Under the pieces are notes generated by a model that was not told the origin of the DNA, ran no database searches, and saw only the letters and a program-made list of their open reading frames with translations. This document shows, piece by piece, positions 1-8,345 of a stretch of 64,000 bases of DNA (within the stretch, counting starts at the first letter, position 1; each line of letters opens with the position of its first letter). The position numbers were made by a program, and so were the translations under genes. Source of the DNA: Arthrobacter pascens (lineage in GTDB: Bacteria > Actinomycetota > Actinomycetes > Actinomycetales > Micrococcaceae); the NCBI RefSeq assembly GCF_030815585.1, contig NZ_JAUSWY010000001.1, positions 2,790,001 through 2,854,000 on the forward strand. The letters run 5' to 3'.

Positions 1-156
1 CTCGGCTCCGGCCCGTTCAAGGGCACGCACAGCAGAGCGGATGTTTCCGGAGCCGTAATCCAGCACCGTGACTGTGGGCTTGCCTTCAAGCGATACCGGT
101 TTCTTCGAGGCGGCGGGATCTATTACCGCGCCGTCCCGGAGGATCTGGCCGGTCAC
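1..156 (-). CDS. hisH: Imidazole glycerol phosphate synthase subunit HisH, N-terminal part
   Basis: Glutaminase subunit of the HisHF synthase in histidine biosynthesis. Only the first 52 codons lie in the window; the gene runs off the left edge. The class I amidotransferase start is recognisable as [14 protein letters not shown], preceded by about 24 non-conserved residues. The GTG start at 156 overlaps the hisB stop codon by 4 nt (GTGA), so the two genes are translationally coupled. A shorter start nearer the conserved VTVLDYG is possible. Identity rests on this N-terminal motif plus its position directly after hisB. Confidence 0.85.
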   Translation of the reverse strand, partial: MTGQILRDGAVIDPAASKKPVSLEGKPTVTVLDYGSGNIRSAVRALERAGAE

Positions 157-779
157 AACGCACCCTTGGTGGAGGGAATTCCCTCCACACGCGGATCAGG
201 CTCGACGGCTGCACGCAGGGCGCGGGCGAACGCCTTGAACTGCGCTTCCACAATGTGGTGCGGGTCCCTGCCGGCAATCACGTTCATGTGGAGGCAGATA
301 CCCGCGTGGAGGGTAATGGCCTCAAACACGTGGCGCGTCAAGGAACCGGTGAAATGGCCACCGATCAGGTGGTATTCCTGTCCGGCAGGCTCGCCGCCGT
401 GCACCAGATATGGCCGGCCGGAGACATCCACCACCGCGTGCGCCAGCGCCTCATCAAGCGGCACGGTGGCTTCACCGAACCGGCGGATCCCGGCCTTGTT
501 GCCCAACGCGGTACGAAGGACTTCGCCGAAGGTGATGGCCACGTCCTCCACCGTGTGGTGGACATCAATGTGCGTATCGCCGGTGGCCTTGACCGTCATG
601 TCAATGAGGGAGTGCTTGCACAGGGCTGTCAGCATGTGGTCGTAGAACGGGACCGATGTGTCGATGTCCGATACGCCGGTGCCGTCGAGGTTGATCTCCA
701 CAAGCACTGACGATTCACTGGTGGCACGCTCCATGCGTGCGGTCCGGGCCTCGGCAGCATTCGATCCGGTGGAACTCAT
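153..779 (-). CDS. hisB: Imidazoleglycerol-phosphate dehydratase
   Basis: HisB, monofunctional IGP dehydratase (208 aa), converts imidazole glycerol phosphate to imidazole acetol phosphate in histidine biosynthesis. Both family metal-binding signatures are present: HHTVED in the first half and [17 protein letters not shown] in the second, as expected for the Mn-binding IGPD fold. There is no fused phosphatase domain. I chose the ATG at 779 because AAAGGA lies 10 nt upstream; the frame stays open to 848, but that extension is not conserved-looking. It lies 71 nt downstream of hisC and overlaps hisH by 4 nt, so it is the middle gene of hisC-hisB-hisH. Confidence 0.95.
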   Translation of the reverse strand: MSSTGSNAAEARTARMERATSESSVLVEINLDGTGVSDIDTSVPFYDHMLTALCKHSLIDMTVKATGDTHIDVHHTVEDVAITFGEVLRTALGNKAGIRRFGEATVPLDEALAHAVVDVSGRPYLVHGGEPAGQEYHLIGGHFTGSLTRHVFEAITLHAGICLHMNVIAGRDPHHIVEAQFKAFARALRAAVEPDPRVEGIPSTKGAL

Positions 780-850
780 GGTCTGATGTCCTTTAGGAGA
801 AGGAGTATAGGAGCAGTAACGCAGGCGCTTACAGCGCCGGTAACTCAAGT

Positions 851-1969
851 TTAGGCGGGGAGTTTGGCCTGGCGTGCCAGGATACTTTCCAGGGCGTTAA
901 GGAACGCTGTGGTTTCCATCTCAGTTCCGGCGGTGACGCGAAGATGGCCTGGGATGCCGACGTCCCGGATGAGCACACCGGCGTCCAGCAGTTCCTGCCA
1001 GACGGCGTGGGGGCTCTCCAGTCCGCCGAAGAAAATGAAGTTGGAATCCGAGGCAGCCGGCTTGAGGCCCATCCTGGTCAGTTCCGCCACGATCCGGTCC
1101 CGCTGCTTCTTGATATCCTCAACCTCCGCCATCAGCGCCTCGCGGTGCCGGAGAGCAGCCAGGGCTGTGGCCTGGGTGACGGCTGAGAGGTGATAGGGCA
1201 ACCGGACCAGCCTCAGGGCGTCCGTCACTTCGGGTGCAGCGGCCATGTAGCCCAGGCGTGCCCCCGCCAGGGCAAAGGCCTTGCTCATGGTCCTAGTGAC
1301 AATGAGGCGTTCCCTGCCGGGCAGCAATGTGAGTGCACTCGGCGTGCCGTCGTGGGCGAACTCGTGGTAGGCCTCATCAACTATCACGATGGTCTGGGCG
1401 GCCTCGCCTGCCGAGTAGACGGCTTCCACCACATCCAGGCCAAGGCCTGTCCCGGTGGGGTTGTTGGGTGAACAGAGGAAAACGATGTTCGGCTGAAGTT
1501 CCTCAACCTGCAACGCCGCGGATTCCGCGCTCAGCCCGTAGCCTTCAGCACGCGTCCCCACGATGTATTCGGTGTCCGTGCCGCTGGCGAGCAGAGGATA
1601 CATGGAATACGTGGGCGGGAAGCCCAGCGCCGTGCGCCCGGGCCCACCGAAAGCCTGGAGGATCTGCTGGAGAACTTCATTCGACCCGTTGGCTGCCCAA
1701 AGATTCGTGGCGTCCAGTCCATGGCCCAGGTATTCAGCCAGCGCCTCCCGGAGCTCGGTAAACTCACGGTCCGGATAGCGATTGAGTCCCGCGGCTGCTT
1801 CCGTTACGGCCGCGCTGATGGCAGCCCGTACATCCGCCGGAACGCCATGCGAGTTTTCGTTCACGTTCAGCAGGATAGGAACATCCAACTGCGGTGCCCC
1901 GTAGGGGGTCAGACCGCGGAGGTTGCTCCGGAGCGGAAGGCGGTTCAGGCGTTCTAGCTGGTCATTCAC
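851..1969 (-). CDS. hisC: Histidinol-phosphate aminotransferase
   Basis: PLP-dependent fold-type I aminotransferase, 372 aa, converting imidazole acetol phosphate and glutamate to histidinol phosphate. Visible family marks are [10 protein letters not shown] near residue 35, ANGSNEVL near 93, SPNNPTGTG near 167, IVDEAYHEF near 196 and the Schiff-base lysine at about K230 in [16 protein letters not shown]. The start is GTG at 1969: an ATG 4 nt further in is out of frame. There is no clear Shine-Dalgarno, but TAAACT sits 6 nt upstream of the GTG, so translation is probably leaderless from its own promoter. A hisD gene is not next to it, unlike many actinobacterial his operons. Confidence 0.95.
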   Translation of the reverse strand: MNDQLERLNRLPLRSNLRGLTPYGAPQLDVPILLNVNENSHGVPADVRAAISAAVTEAAAGLNRYPDREFTELREALAEYLGHGLDATNLWAANGSNEVLQQILQAFGGPGRTALGFPPTYSMYPLLASGTDTEYIVGTRAEGYGLSAESAALQVEELQPNIVFLCSPNNPTGTGLGLDVVEAVYSAGEAAQTIVIVDEAYHEFAHDGTPSALTLLPGRERLIVTRTMSKAFALAGARLGYMAAAPEVTDALRLVRLPYHLSAVTQATALAALRHREALMAEVEDIKKQRDRIVAELTRMGLKPAASDSNFIFFGGLESPHAVWQELLDAGVLIRDVGIPGHLRVTAGTEMETTAFLNALESILARQAKLPA

Positions 1970-1975
1970 CTGAAC

Positions 1976-1981
1976 AGTTTA
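1976..1981 (-). promoter_or_regulatory. Candidate -10 element of the his operon
   Basis: TAAACT on the minus strand, followed by 6 nt and the hisC GTG. It fits the leaderless pattern seen throughout this window. No convincing -35 is visible. Confidence 0.45.
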
Positions 1982-2023
1982 GTGCCGAAGCAGGTGCCCG
2001 GAAAATGTGACGGTCCGCCGATG

Positions 2024-2048
2024 GCTTGCGCAGGCTGTCCGCGCAAGC
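2024..2048 (-). terminator. Hairpin between LysM gene and hisC
   Basis: Perfect 8-bp inverted repeat GCTTGCGC / GCGCAAGC with a 9-nt loop in the 121-nt gap after the LysM gene. No T-run follows, so a terminator role is only a guess. Confidence 0.35.
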
Positions 2049-2090
2049 GGTCTGAACCTCTGGGGGCCGGTCCCGGCTGAACGGCGGTTG

Positions 2091-2507
2091 CTATTTAGTG
2101 GGAACGAACAGTTGCTGGCCGGGGACCACGGACCCGGCACTGAGGTTGTTGAGCTGGACGATGTCAGCGATCACGTCCCGCGGGTCCCGCTCAGGCGCGA
2201 CGGTGCCCGCTATGGCCCAGAGTGACTCGCCAGCCTGAACCGTGACGGAGACCGTACGGGTGAGGGCAAGGTCGGCGGTGGAGTCGGCTGCCTTGGCAGG
2301 GGCGTTGAGGAAGCCCACCAAGGAGAGCAGCAGCGCAGTCAGGAGCATCAGCGGGATGCCGATGAGCACGATCTTTCCCCGGCGGGTGAGGCGAAGAGGA
2401 GGCAGGGACTCCTTGCCCGGCCGGCGGCCCGGGTGGGGCAGCGACGTGAGGTGCTGGACTGAGACGAACTGCGGACGGGGATCCTGCGAAGCAGATATAG
2501 CTGACAT
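2091..2507 (-). CDS. LysM-domain membrane protein, probable SOS cell-division regulator
   Basis: 138-aa protein. Residues 1-45 are basic and cytoplasmic, about 46-68 form one transmembrane helix (IVLIGIPLMLLTALLLSLVG), and about 85-137 form a LysM domain (VQAGESLWAIA ... VPGQQLFVP) predicted outside the membrane, where it would bind peptidoglycan. The start ATG at 2507 has AGGAGG 10 nt upstream. It is divergent from lexA, with two LexA boxes in the shared promoter. That is the setting of Rv2719c/ChiZ in mycobacteria and DivS in corynebacteria, which restrain division during the SOS response. The equivalent role here is inferred from position, topology and LysM, not from sequence identity. Confidence 0.8.
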   Translation of the reverse strand: MSAISASQDPRPQFVSVQHLTSLPHPGRRPGKESLPPLRLTRRGKIVLIGIPLMLLTALLLSLVGFLNAPAKAADSTADLALTRTVSVTVQAGESLWAIAGTVAPERDPRDVIADIVQLNNLSAGSVVPGQQLFVPTK

Positions 2508-2634
2508 GAAATGAGCCCTCCTGGACCATACTGTGCTGCCCGGAGTGTTCCCTTGCTTGCCTGGGGATCTGGCCTAAGCCGTCCGAAGATTCGAATTGAT
2601 TCGAAGGATTCGGGCCCATCCAAGGCAATGAGTA

Positions 2635-2646
2635 GAACACATGTTC
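2635..2646. promoter_or_regulatory. LexA (SOS) box 1, LysM-lexA intergenic region
   Basis: GAACACATGTTC is a perfect GAAC-N4-GTTC palindrome with flanks extending to TAGAACACATGTTCGA (2633-2648). This matches the actinobacterial SOS box. It lies 128 nt upstream of the LysM start and can serve either gene. Confidence 0.9.
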
Positions 2647-2701
2647 GAACTTTGCTTTCTTAGTTTTAGCACTTATCAACGAACATTGTCGAGACTCGCT
2701 A

Positions 2702-2713
2702 GAACAAATGTTT
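2702..2713. promoter_or_regulatory. LexA (SOS) box 2, LysM-lexA intergenic region
   Basis: GAACAAATGTTT differs from the palindrome at one end position and has the same TA...GA flanks. It is 67 nt (about six helical turns) from box 1 and is the box closer to lexA, consistent with lexA autorepression. A weaker GAACATTGTC half-site lies between the two at 2681-2690. Confidence 0.8.
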
Positions 2714-2855
2714 GAAAAAGCTGTGCGGCTGCCCTACGTTTGAATCAAAGAACAACCACCACTGAAGTTGATCAGCAGGGTCTGACAATCCAGGCCGGAT
2801 GTTCCCGGCACCTCCTGCCGCGGAAGCCCGGGGCAACGGAAAGGCAATGGCGAAT

Positions 2856-3605
2856 ATGGCAGCACCAGCCGCCGGCGGCAGGGCGACCCAGCGGGGTCAG
2901 CAGCCCCAGAGGGCCCCTAAGGGGCTCACAGCACGCCAGAAGAAGATCCTGGAGACCATCCAGCGCTCCGTGAACGACAACGGGTACCCGCCGTCCATGC
3001 GCGAGATTGGCGACACCGTGGGCCTGGCCAGCCTTTCGAGCGTGACACACCAGTTGTCACAGCTCGAAAAACTTGGCTACCTGCGCCGGGACCCCAAGCG
3101 GCCACGGGCCATGGAGGTCCTGATGCCCCTCACCCTGGATGGCGGAACGGCCAAACCCGCGGGATCAGCCAAGCCGGCCGTCTTGCACGCCGTTGCGGGA
3201 GGGACAGTCACGGAGCTTCCCACTGCCATGGACACCGCAATGGTGCCCCTCGTTGGCCGGATTGCGGCCGGTGGGCCGATCCTCGCCGACCAGGTCATAG
3301 AGGACGTCATGCCGCTGCCCCGCCAACTGGTGGGACAGGGCGAACTGTTTATGCTCAGGGTGGCCGGAGACTCCATGGTGGACGCAGCAATCTGCGACGG
3401 CGACTGGGTGGTGGTCCGCCGGCAGGCCGACGCCATCAATGGCGATATCGTTGCCGCCCTCCTGGACGACGAAGCCACTGTTAAGACTTTCCGCCAGCGG
3501 GACGGCCACACGTGGTTGCTTCCGCAGAATACGCAGTACGAGCCCATGCTTGGGGACCACGCCACCATCATGGGCAAGGTCGTCTCGGTACTTCGCTCGC
3601 TTTAA
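2856..3605 (+). CDS. lexA: SOS repressor LexA
   Basis: Represses the SOS regulon and self-cleaves when RecA is activated. An N-terminal winged helix ([13 protein letters not shown] ... [23 protein letters not shown]) is followed by a linker and the S24 peptidase domain. With this start the cleavage bond is A138-G139 (RIAAGGP) and the Ser-Lys dyad is S173 (GDSMVD) and K210 (EATVKTF), so it looks fully active. In-frame starts also exist at 2799 and 2847. I chose the ATG at 2856 because GGAAAGG lies 11 nt upstream, while it is only 2 nt from 2847. The N-terminal Ala/Gln/Gly-rich stretch is poorly conserved, so the start is uncertain. Divergent from the LysM gene; two LexA boxes upstream. Confidence 0.93.
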   Translation: MAAPAAGGRATQRGQQPQRAPKGLTARQKKILETIQRSVNDNGYPPSMREIGDTVGLASLSSVTHQLSQLEKLGYLRRDPKRPRAMEVLMPLTLDGGTAKPAGSAKPAVLHAVAGGTVTELPTAMDTAMVPLVGRIAAGGPILADQVIEDVMPLPRQLVGQGELFMLRVAGDSMVDAAICDGDWVVVRRQADAINGDIVAALLDDEATVKTFRQRDGHTWLLPQNTQYEPMLGDHATIMGKVVSVLRSL

Positions 3606-3665
3606 GATCCGGTCGTTGCAGGATCCGCTCGGTCCAGGCCACTCCATACACCCAGGGCAACCCGC

Positions 3666-3684
3666 CCTGAGCGGTACGCTCAGG
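3666..3684. terminator. Hairpin at the lexA / dinG convergent junction
   Basis: CCTGAGCG-GTA-CGCTCAGG, a perfect 8-bp stem with a 3-nt loop, covers the dinG stop codon. It could end transcription from both sides, but no T-tract is present. Confidence 0.4.
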
Positions 3685-5737
3685 CGCTCTCCTTGGCCAG
3701 TCTTTCCAGGGCGGCGAACGCTATTTTGCGGTCTGTCGTGGGCCAGAACGGTGGCAGCGCCGCCCGGAGGAATCCGGCGTAACGCTCCGTGGCCAGCCGT
3801 GAATCCAGCACGGCAACAACGCCCTTGTCTCCGGTGGAACGGATCAGCCTGCCCGCGCCCTGGGCAAGCCGGATGGCAGCGTGGGTGGCGGAGACCGACA
3901 TAAATCCGTTTCCGCCCGCCTGGGCCACGGCACGTGAGCGGGCGGTCATCAGCGGATCGTCAGGCCGTGGGAACGGAATGCGGTCGATAACCACCAGCCG
4001 GCATGATCCGCCAGGAACGTCCACCCCCTGCCAAAGGGACATGGTCCCGAACAGGCAGGTATCGGCTTCCTCGGCAAACTGCTTGACCAGGCCCGTCATG
4101 GTGGAGTCGCCCTGGCAGAGGATGCTGAGGCCGAGGCGTGGCCGCATGGCATCGGCGGCCTCTTCGGCAGCCCGGCGTGATGAAAAGAGGCACAGGGCGC
4201 CGCCCCCGGAGGCTCGGATCAGCGCTTCGAGTTCATCGAGGGCCTCCGGTGAAGGCCCGCGGCCGGGCTTGGGCAGGTGCCCGGCCACGTACAGGATCCC
4301 CTGCTTCGGATAGTCAAAAGGAGATCCCACGTCCACGCCCGTCCAGCTGGGGGCGCCGTCGCCTACCAGCCCGAGTCCGCCGGCGGTCGGTTCAAAAGCC
4401 GAACCGATGGCCAGGGTAGCGGAGGTCAGCACCACCGTGTGGCCGGCGAAGAGGCCTTCGCGCAGCTTGCCGGCGACACTGAGCGGGGCAATATTGATCA
4501 GCGCCGGTGAGCTTTCGTCAGGCTGTGAATAGCCCTGCTGCGGATCGAAGGTACTGGCCCGGGAGAACCACACCACTTCGCGGTTCTCCTTCGCGGCAAT
4601 GAGCCGTTCGCAGAGTTCCAGGATCAGCAGGAGCCGCGAACGGGCCAGTTGCCGCCCGCCGTCGGCCGTTGTGTTGCTGTCCCCCTTGGAGTCCGAGAGG
4701 GCTGCCCGGCAAGCTTCACGGAGCTGGTCCACGCAGTCCAGCTGTTCATCGTTCAGTCCATTTGGGAGCAGCCCGTTGGGAACGCCCGCCAGGGCGACCT
4801 CCAGGTTTGCGGCCGCTGCGTTCAGTGCGTCAACGGTGATGGCGGTGTGCTTCCGCGCCCCGGAAGCCGCGGCGTGAACCATAGCCACCGAAAGCTGCCC
4901 GGACACAGCTCCCGTCACCCGGTCCTGGAGTTCGTGAGCCTCATCAACCACCACAACGTCGTATTCGGGCAGTACGGCAAGTCCTTCGAACGCGCTGACC
5001 GCGAGCATGGCGTGGTTGGTGACCACAACATCGGCGTCGGCAGCGTCCTGGCGCGCCAGTTCGCTGAAGCATTCCGCCGCGAGGGGGCACTTCTGCGCCC
5101 CCAGACACTCCATCGACGTCACGGACACCTGCCGCCAGGCACGGTCAGTGACGCCGGGCAGAAGCTCGTCACGGTCGCCCGTGGTGGTCTTTTCCGCCCA
5201 CTCGCGCAGCCGCACCACTTCCTTGCCAAGCTGGGATGCGGGTCCGCCCGTGGCGGCGGCGAAGTGCGGCACGCTGGTGTCCTCGCCGAGGGAGAACAGC
5301 TGGCCCTCGGCGGGCTCCTCCGAGGGGAACCCGCCTTCGAGCTTGTGCCGGCACACATAGTTGGAGCGGCCCTTGACCAGGGCCACCTTGACGGGGCGGT
5401 CCAGGGCGGGGGTTATGGTTTTCAGGAGCCGGGGAAGATCGCGGCCCACGATCTGGGTCTGCAACGCGAGTGTTGCGGTGGAGACCAGAGTGGGCTTATC
5501 GCTGACGAGCGAGTGCGCAATGAGCGGAATGAGGTAGGCCAGCGACTTTCCCGTGCCTGTTCCCGCCTGGACCAGGAGGTGGTCACCTGTTTCGATGGCC
5601 CGGGCCACCTGCCGCGCCATTTCGTGCTGGCCGCTGCGGCTTTGCCCTGCCATGCCGGCCACGGCACGGTCGAGCAGTTCAATCACGAACTGCTCGCCGG
5701 CCGTGCCCGAAATCTCCCCCGCCACCAGCTCAGTCAT
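3680..5737 (-). CDS. DinG/XPD-family ATP-dependent DNA helicase
   Basis: Superfamily 2 iron-sulfur helicase, 685 aa, with expected 5'-3' DNA unwinding. Walker A is QAGTGTGKS (57-65). Four cysteines placed to bind an Fe-S cluster are at about C129, C211, C217 and C223, and the DEAH box is VVVDEAHEL (262-270). C-terminal motifs SLWQGVDVPGG and QGAGRLIRS are intact. The ATG at 5737 overlaps the hflX stop by 8 nt; an ATG at 5776 would overlap hflX by 47 nt and is less likely. It follows hflX in one transcription unit and is convergent with lexA. No LexA box was seen at the hflX promoter, so SOS control is not supported here. Confidence 0.92.
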   Translation of the reverse strand: MTELVAGEISGTAGEQFVIELLDRAVAGMAGQSRSGQHEMARQVARAIETGDHLLVQAGTGTGKSLAYLIPLIAHSLVSDKPTLVSTATLALQTQIVGRDLPRLLKTITPALDRPVKVALVKGRSNYVCRHKLEGGFPSEEPAEGQLFSLGEDTSVPHFAAATGGPASQLGKEVVRLREWAEKTTTGDRDELLPGVTDRAWRQVSVTSMECLGAQKCPLAAECFSELARQDAADADVVVTNHAMLAVSAFEGLAVLPEYDVVVVDEAHELQDRVTGAVSGQLSVAMVHAAASGARKHTAITVDALNAAAANLEVALAGVPNGLLPNGLNDEQLDCVDQLREACRAALSDSKGDSNTTADGGRQLARSRLLLILELCERLIAAKENREVVWFSRASTFDPQQGYSQPDESSPALINIAPLSVAGKLREGLFAGHTVVLTSATLAIGSAFEPTAGGLGLVGDGAPSWTGVDVGSPFDYPKQGILYVAGHLPKPGRGPSPEALDELEALIRASGGGALCLFSSRRAAEEAADAMRPRLGLSILCQGDSTMTGLVKQFAEEADTCLFGTMSLWQGVDVPGGSCRLVVIDRIPFPRPDDPLMTARSRAVAQAGGNGFMSVSATHAAIRLAQGAGRLIRSTGDKGVVAVLDSRLATERYAGFLRAALPPFWPTTDRKIAFAALERLAKESA

Positions 5738-7298
5738 TACTGATGAATGATTCCAGTTCAGCCGCGAGGCCCTCACGGACCATCACCACCGCCCTCGTGC
5801 CGTCCTCGCCGTGGTCAAGGGTCAGGATTTCGGCGTCGGTCTCGTGGAGTTTGCTGATCAAATCACCCCGGTTGTACGGGATGAGGAGCTCCAGCTTGAC
5901 GCTGGGCCGAGGAATCGATTCGCTGATTGCCTTGAGCAGTTCGGCGATGCCCTCCCCGGTCCGGGCCGAGACCACCACGTGGCGCGGTTCGCGCTGTTTG
6001 AGGCGCTCCACCACAAATGGGTCCGCGGCGTCGGCCTTGTTGAGCACGATGATCTCAGGCACCTTGCGGGCGTCCACTTCACTGAAGACCTTGCGGACGG
6101 CAGCGATCTGGCCTTCCGGGTCCGGGTGCGAAACATCCACTACGTGCAGGATCAGGTCCGAATCCGCAACCTCCTCCAGGGTGGAGCGGAACGCCTCCAC
6201 CAGCTGGGTGGGAAGCGAGCGGACGAAGCCCACAGTGTCGGCCAGGGTGTAGCCGAGCCCGTCCGCGGTCTCGGCCTTGCGTACAGTGGGATCCAAGGTG
6301 GCGAAGAGGGCATTCTCAACGAGCACCCCCGCATCGGTCAGCCTGTTCAGCAACGACGACTTTCCTGCGTTGGTGTACCCCGCAATGGCGACGGACGGCA
6401 CGGAATTACGACGGCGGTTGGCCCGCTTGGTTTCCCGGGCCGGCTTCATGGCGGCGATCTCCCGGCGGAGCTTGGCCATGCGGGTCCTGATCCGCCGACG
6501 ATCCAGTTCGATCTTCGTCTCACCGGGACCGCGCGAACCCATGCCCGCGCCGGCACCGCCCACCTGGCCACCGGCCTGGCGGGACATCGACTCACCCCAG
6601 CCGCGCAGGCGCGGCAGCAGGTATTCAAGCTGCGCGAGTTCCACTTGGGCTTTGCCCTCGCGGCTCTTGGCGTGCTGGGCGAAAATATCCAGGATCAGGG
6701 CTGTGCGGTCAATGACCTTGACCTTGACGATGTCCTCCAGGCCACGGCGCTGGGACGGTGCCAGTTCGGCGTCCACCACCACGGTGTCCGCGCCGGTGGC
6801 CGTCACGATTTCCTTGAGCTCGAGGGCCTTTCCGGAACCCAGGAAGGTTCCCGGATCTGGCTTGGCACGGCGCTGCACCAGGCCGTCGAGGACCTCCGAG
6901 CCTGCTGTTTCGGCCAGGGCGGCAAGTTCGCGCAGCGAATTCTCGGCGTCCGCCAGGGTGCCCTCGGTCCACAGCCCGGCGAGTACCACACGTTCCAGGC
7001 GCAACTGCCGGTATTCGACTTCGGTGACGTCTTCGAGTTCAGTGGACAGGCCTGCCACCCGTCGAAGCGCACGGCGCTCTTCGAGGTCCTGCTGGTCGCC
7101 GTCGTAACTGGTGTGCTCTTCGTCGAGCCGGGATATTGCCTGTGCTTTTCCGAACACTGACTTGTTGCCACCGTCCGCCGTCGTGGCGTTCCTGGCCGGT
7201 ACGTCTTTGGAGAGAATCCGGTCAATCACAGCTTGGATTTCCTCAGGACTCATGTCCTGGGCTGCTGGATCGGATCCGGTATTGGGCTGGCTGGTCAT
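5730..7298 (-). CDS. hflX: Ribosome-associated GTPase HflX
   Basis: HflX-type GTPase (522 aa) that binds the large ribosomal subunit and rescues stalled or heat-damaged ribosomes in studied bacteria. The N-terminal HflX domain includes VVLAGLW, DGLVQRRAKPDPGTFLGSGK and the RTALILDIFAQHA segment. A glycine-rich linker, SRQAGGQVGGAGAG, is family-typical. The G domain shows G1 GYTNAGKSSLLNRL, G3 DTVGFV and G4 NKAD. The ATG at 7298 has AAAGGAG 5 nt upstream. An in-frame ATG at 7388 also has AGGAGG at 5 nt spacing, so a 30-residue longer form cannot be excluded. It is transcribed ahead of the DinG-like helicase. Confidence 0.94.
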   Translation of the reverse strand: MTSQPNTGSDPAAQDMSPEEIQAVIDRILSKDVPARNATTADGGNKSVFGKAQAISRLDEEHTSYDGDQQDLEERRALRRVAGLSTELEDVTEVEYRQLRLERVVLAGLWTEGTLADAENSLRELAALAETAGSEVLDGLVQRRAKPDPGTFLGSGKALELKEIVTATGADTVVVDAELAPSQRRGLEDIVKVKVIDRTALILDIFAQHAKSREGKAQVELAQLEYLLPRLRGWGESMSRQAGGQVGGAGAGMGSRGPGETKIELDRRRIRTRMAKLRREIAAMKPARETKRANRRRNSVPSVAIAGYTNAGKSSLLNRLTDAGVLVENALFATLDPTVRKAETADGLGYTLADTVGFVRSLPTQLVEAFRSTLEEVADSDLILHVVDVSHPDPEGQIAAVRKVFSEVDARKVPEIIVLNKADAADPFVVERLKQREPRHVVVSARTGEGIAELLKAISESIPRPSVKLELLIPYNRGDLISKLHETDAEILTLDHGEDGTRAVVMVREGLAAELESFISND

Positions 7299-7730
7299 GA
7301 TCTCCTTTGAAGATTCGGCATTTCCAGAATAGTGCCGATTGCTGGTGTGTGGTGAAGTATTCGCGCTGGGCTGACGGCTTGCAGTCATCCTGGCCTCCTG
7401 GTCTGCTGCATGTGCCGGGCAAAGTAGTGGCGTGCAGCGTAGGTTCCACGTCCTGGGGAGCATGGAGAGAGTGAAAGGCGCCGGCAACGTCAGGAAGGAA
7501 CACAGGAAAGCTGATCCTTCGAGTATTGCCCGGCGGTTGGACAGGCACGGAACGCCTGTCTGGTAGCGCAATTGCGGAAGGTTGATACCTGCATCGCTGC
7601 GGGGCACGGCTGCGGGACGGGTCTGAACCCGTGCCGGCTACTCGAAGATCAAGAACATGCGTTCCAGATTAGCAGACCCGGCCGGCCGCGGTTTCCCATA
7701 GGGGCCCGCCGCCAACTAATCTGGCCAGTT
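7299..7730. other. Divergent intergenic region hflX / methyltransferase
   Basis: About 430 nt without a supported gene. It holds the hflX leader, including the alternative in-frame start at 7388, and a hairpin ACGGGT-CTGA-ACCCGT at 7617-7632 inside a weaker GGCACGG/CCGTGCC pair. It also holds the -10 of the methyltransferase gene. Open frames here are extensions of the flanking genes and carry no recognisable domain. Confidence 0.6.
7717..7722 (+). promoter_or_regulatory. Candidate -10 of the methyltransferase gene
   Basis: TAATCT, 8 nt before the ATG at 7731, which has no Shine-Dalgarno. It fits leaderless transcription. Confidence 0.4.
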
Positions 7731-8345
7731 ATGGAGTCCGCACACTATTTCAGCGCATCGCCCGCCGGGCCTTTTACCCGCAAGCCGTTAACAGTGGAAC
7801 TGGCCGGGGAAACACGCAAGCTGCAGACTTCCGCCGGAATCTTCAGCCCCGACGGCATAGACAAGGGAACGGCCGTCCTCCTGGCTGCAGTTCCAGCTCC
7901 TTCGCCCACGGGCAGCCTTCTGGACATCGGTTGCGGCTGGGGCCCGATAGCTCTGACCATGGCACTCCGGGCGCCGCACGCCCGCGTTTACGCCGTGGAT
8001 GTCAATGAACGCTGTATCACGCTCACGAATGAGAACGCCGCGTTGCTCGGATTGGAAAACGTCTTTGCCAGTGCGCCAGAGGAGGTGGACCCTGAACTGC
8101 GGTTTGACACCATCTGGTCCAATCCGCCCATCCGGATCGGCAAAGACGAGCTTCACTCGCTGCTGAAGCTGTGGCTGCCGCGCCTGGCGCCGGGCGGCTC
8201 GGCCTGGCTGGTGGTCCAGAAGAACCTTGGTTCGGATTCCCTGCAGCGCTGGCTTTCCGGCGAACTGGACGCATCGTTCACCGTCAGCCGTGAAGCCACG
8301 TCCAAATCCTTCCGGATCCTCCGGGTCAGGAAAGCGTCCCGCTAG
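7731..8345 (+). CDS. Class I SAM-dependent methyltransferase, RsmC/RlmG type
   Basis: 204-aa methyltransferase of the small-MTase (MTS) domain group that methylates guanine N2 in rRNA. SAM motif I is LLDIGCGWGPIALTMAL (about 65-81), the acidic motif II is VYAVDVNERC, and the catalytic motif IV is SNPPIR, the NPP(Y/I) signature of N-methyltransferases. It carries a single catalytic domain without the N-terminal pseudo-MTase domain of E. coli RsmC. The start is the ATG at 7731, where MESAHYFSASP aligns with the family start; the frame is open from 7572 with no conserved sequence. Convergent with dapF, overlapping its 3' end by 20 nt. The rRNA substrate is not identified. Confidence 0.82.
   Translation: MESAHYFSASPAGPFTRKPLTVELAGETRKLQTSAGIFSPDGIDKGTAVLLAAVPAPSPTGSLLDIGCGWGPIALTMALRAPHARVYAVDVNERCITLTNENAALLGLENVFASAPEEVDPELRFDTIWSNPPIRIGKDELHSLLKLWLPRLAPGGSAWLVVQKNLGSDSLQRWLSGELDASFTVSREATSKSFRILRVRKASR

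Noticed and set aside
7299..7607. Longer HflX starting at 7607
   Set aside because: The extension lacks conserved sequence and a good ribosome-binding site. A start at 7388 remains possible and is noted in the hflX entry.
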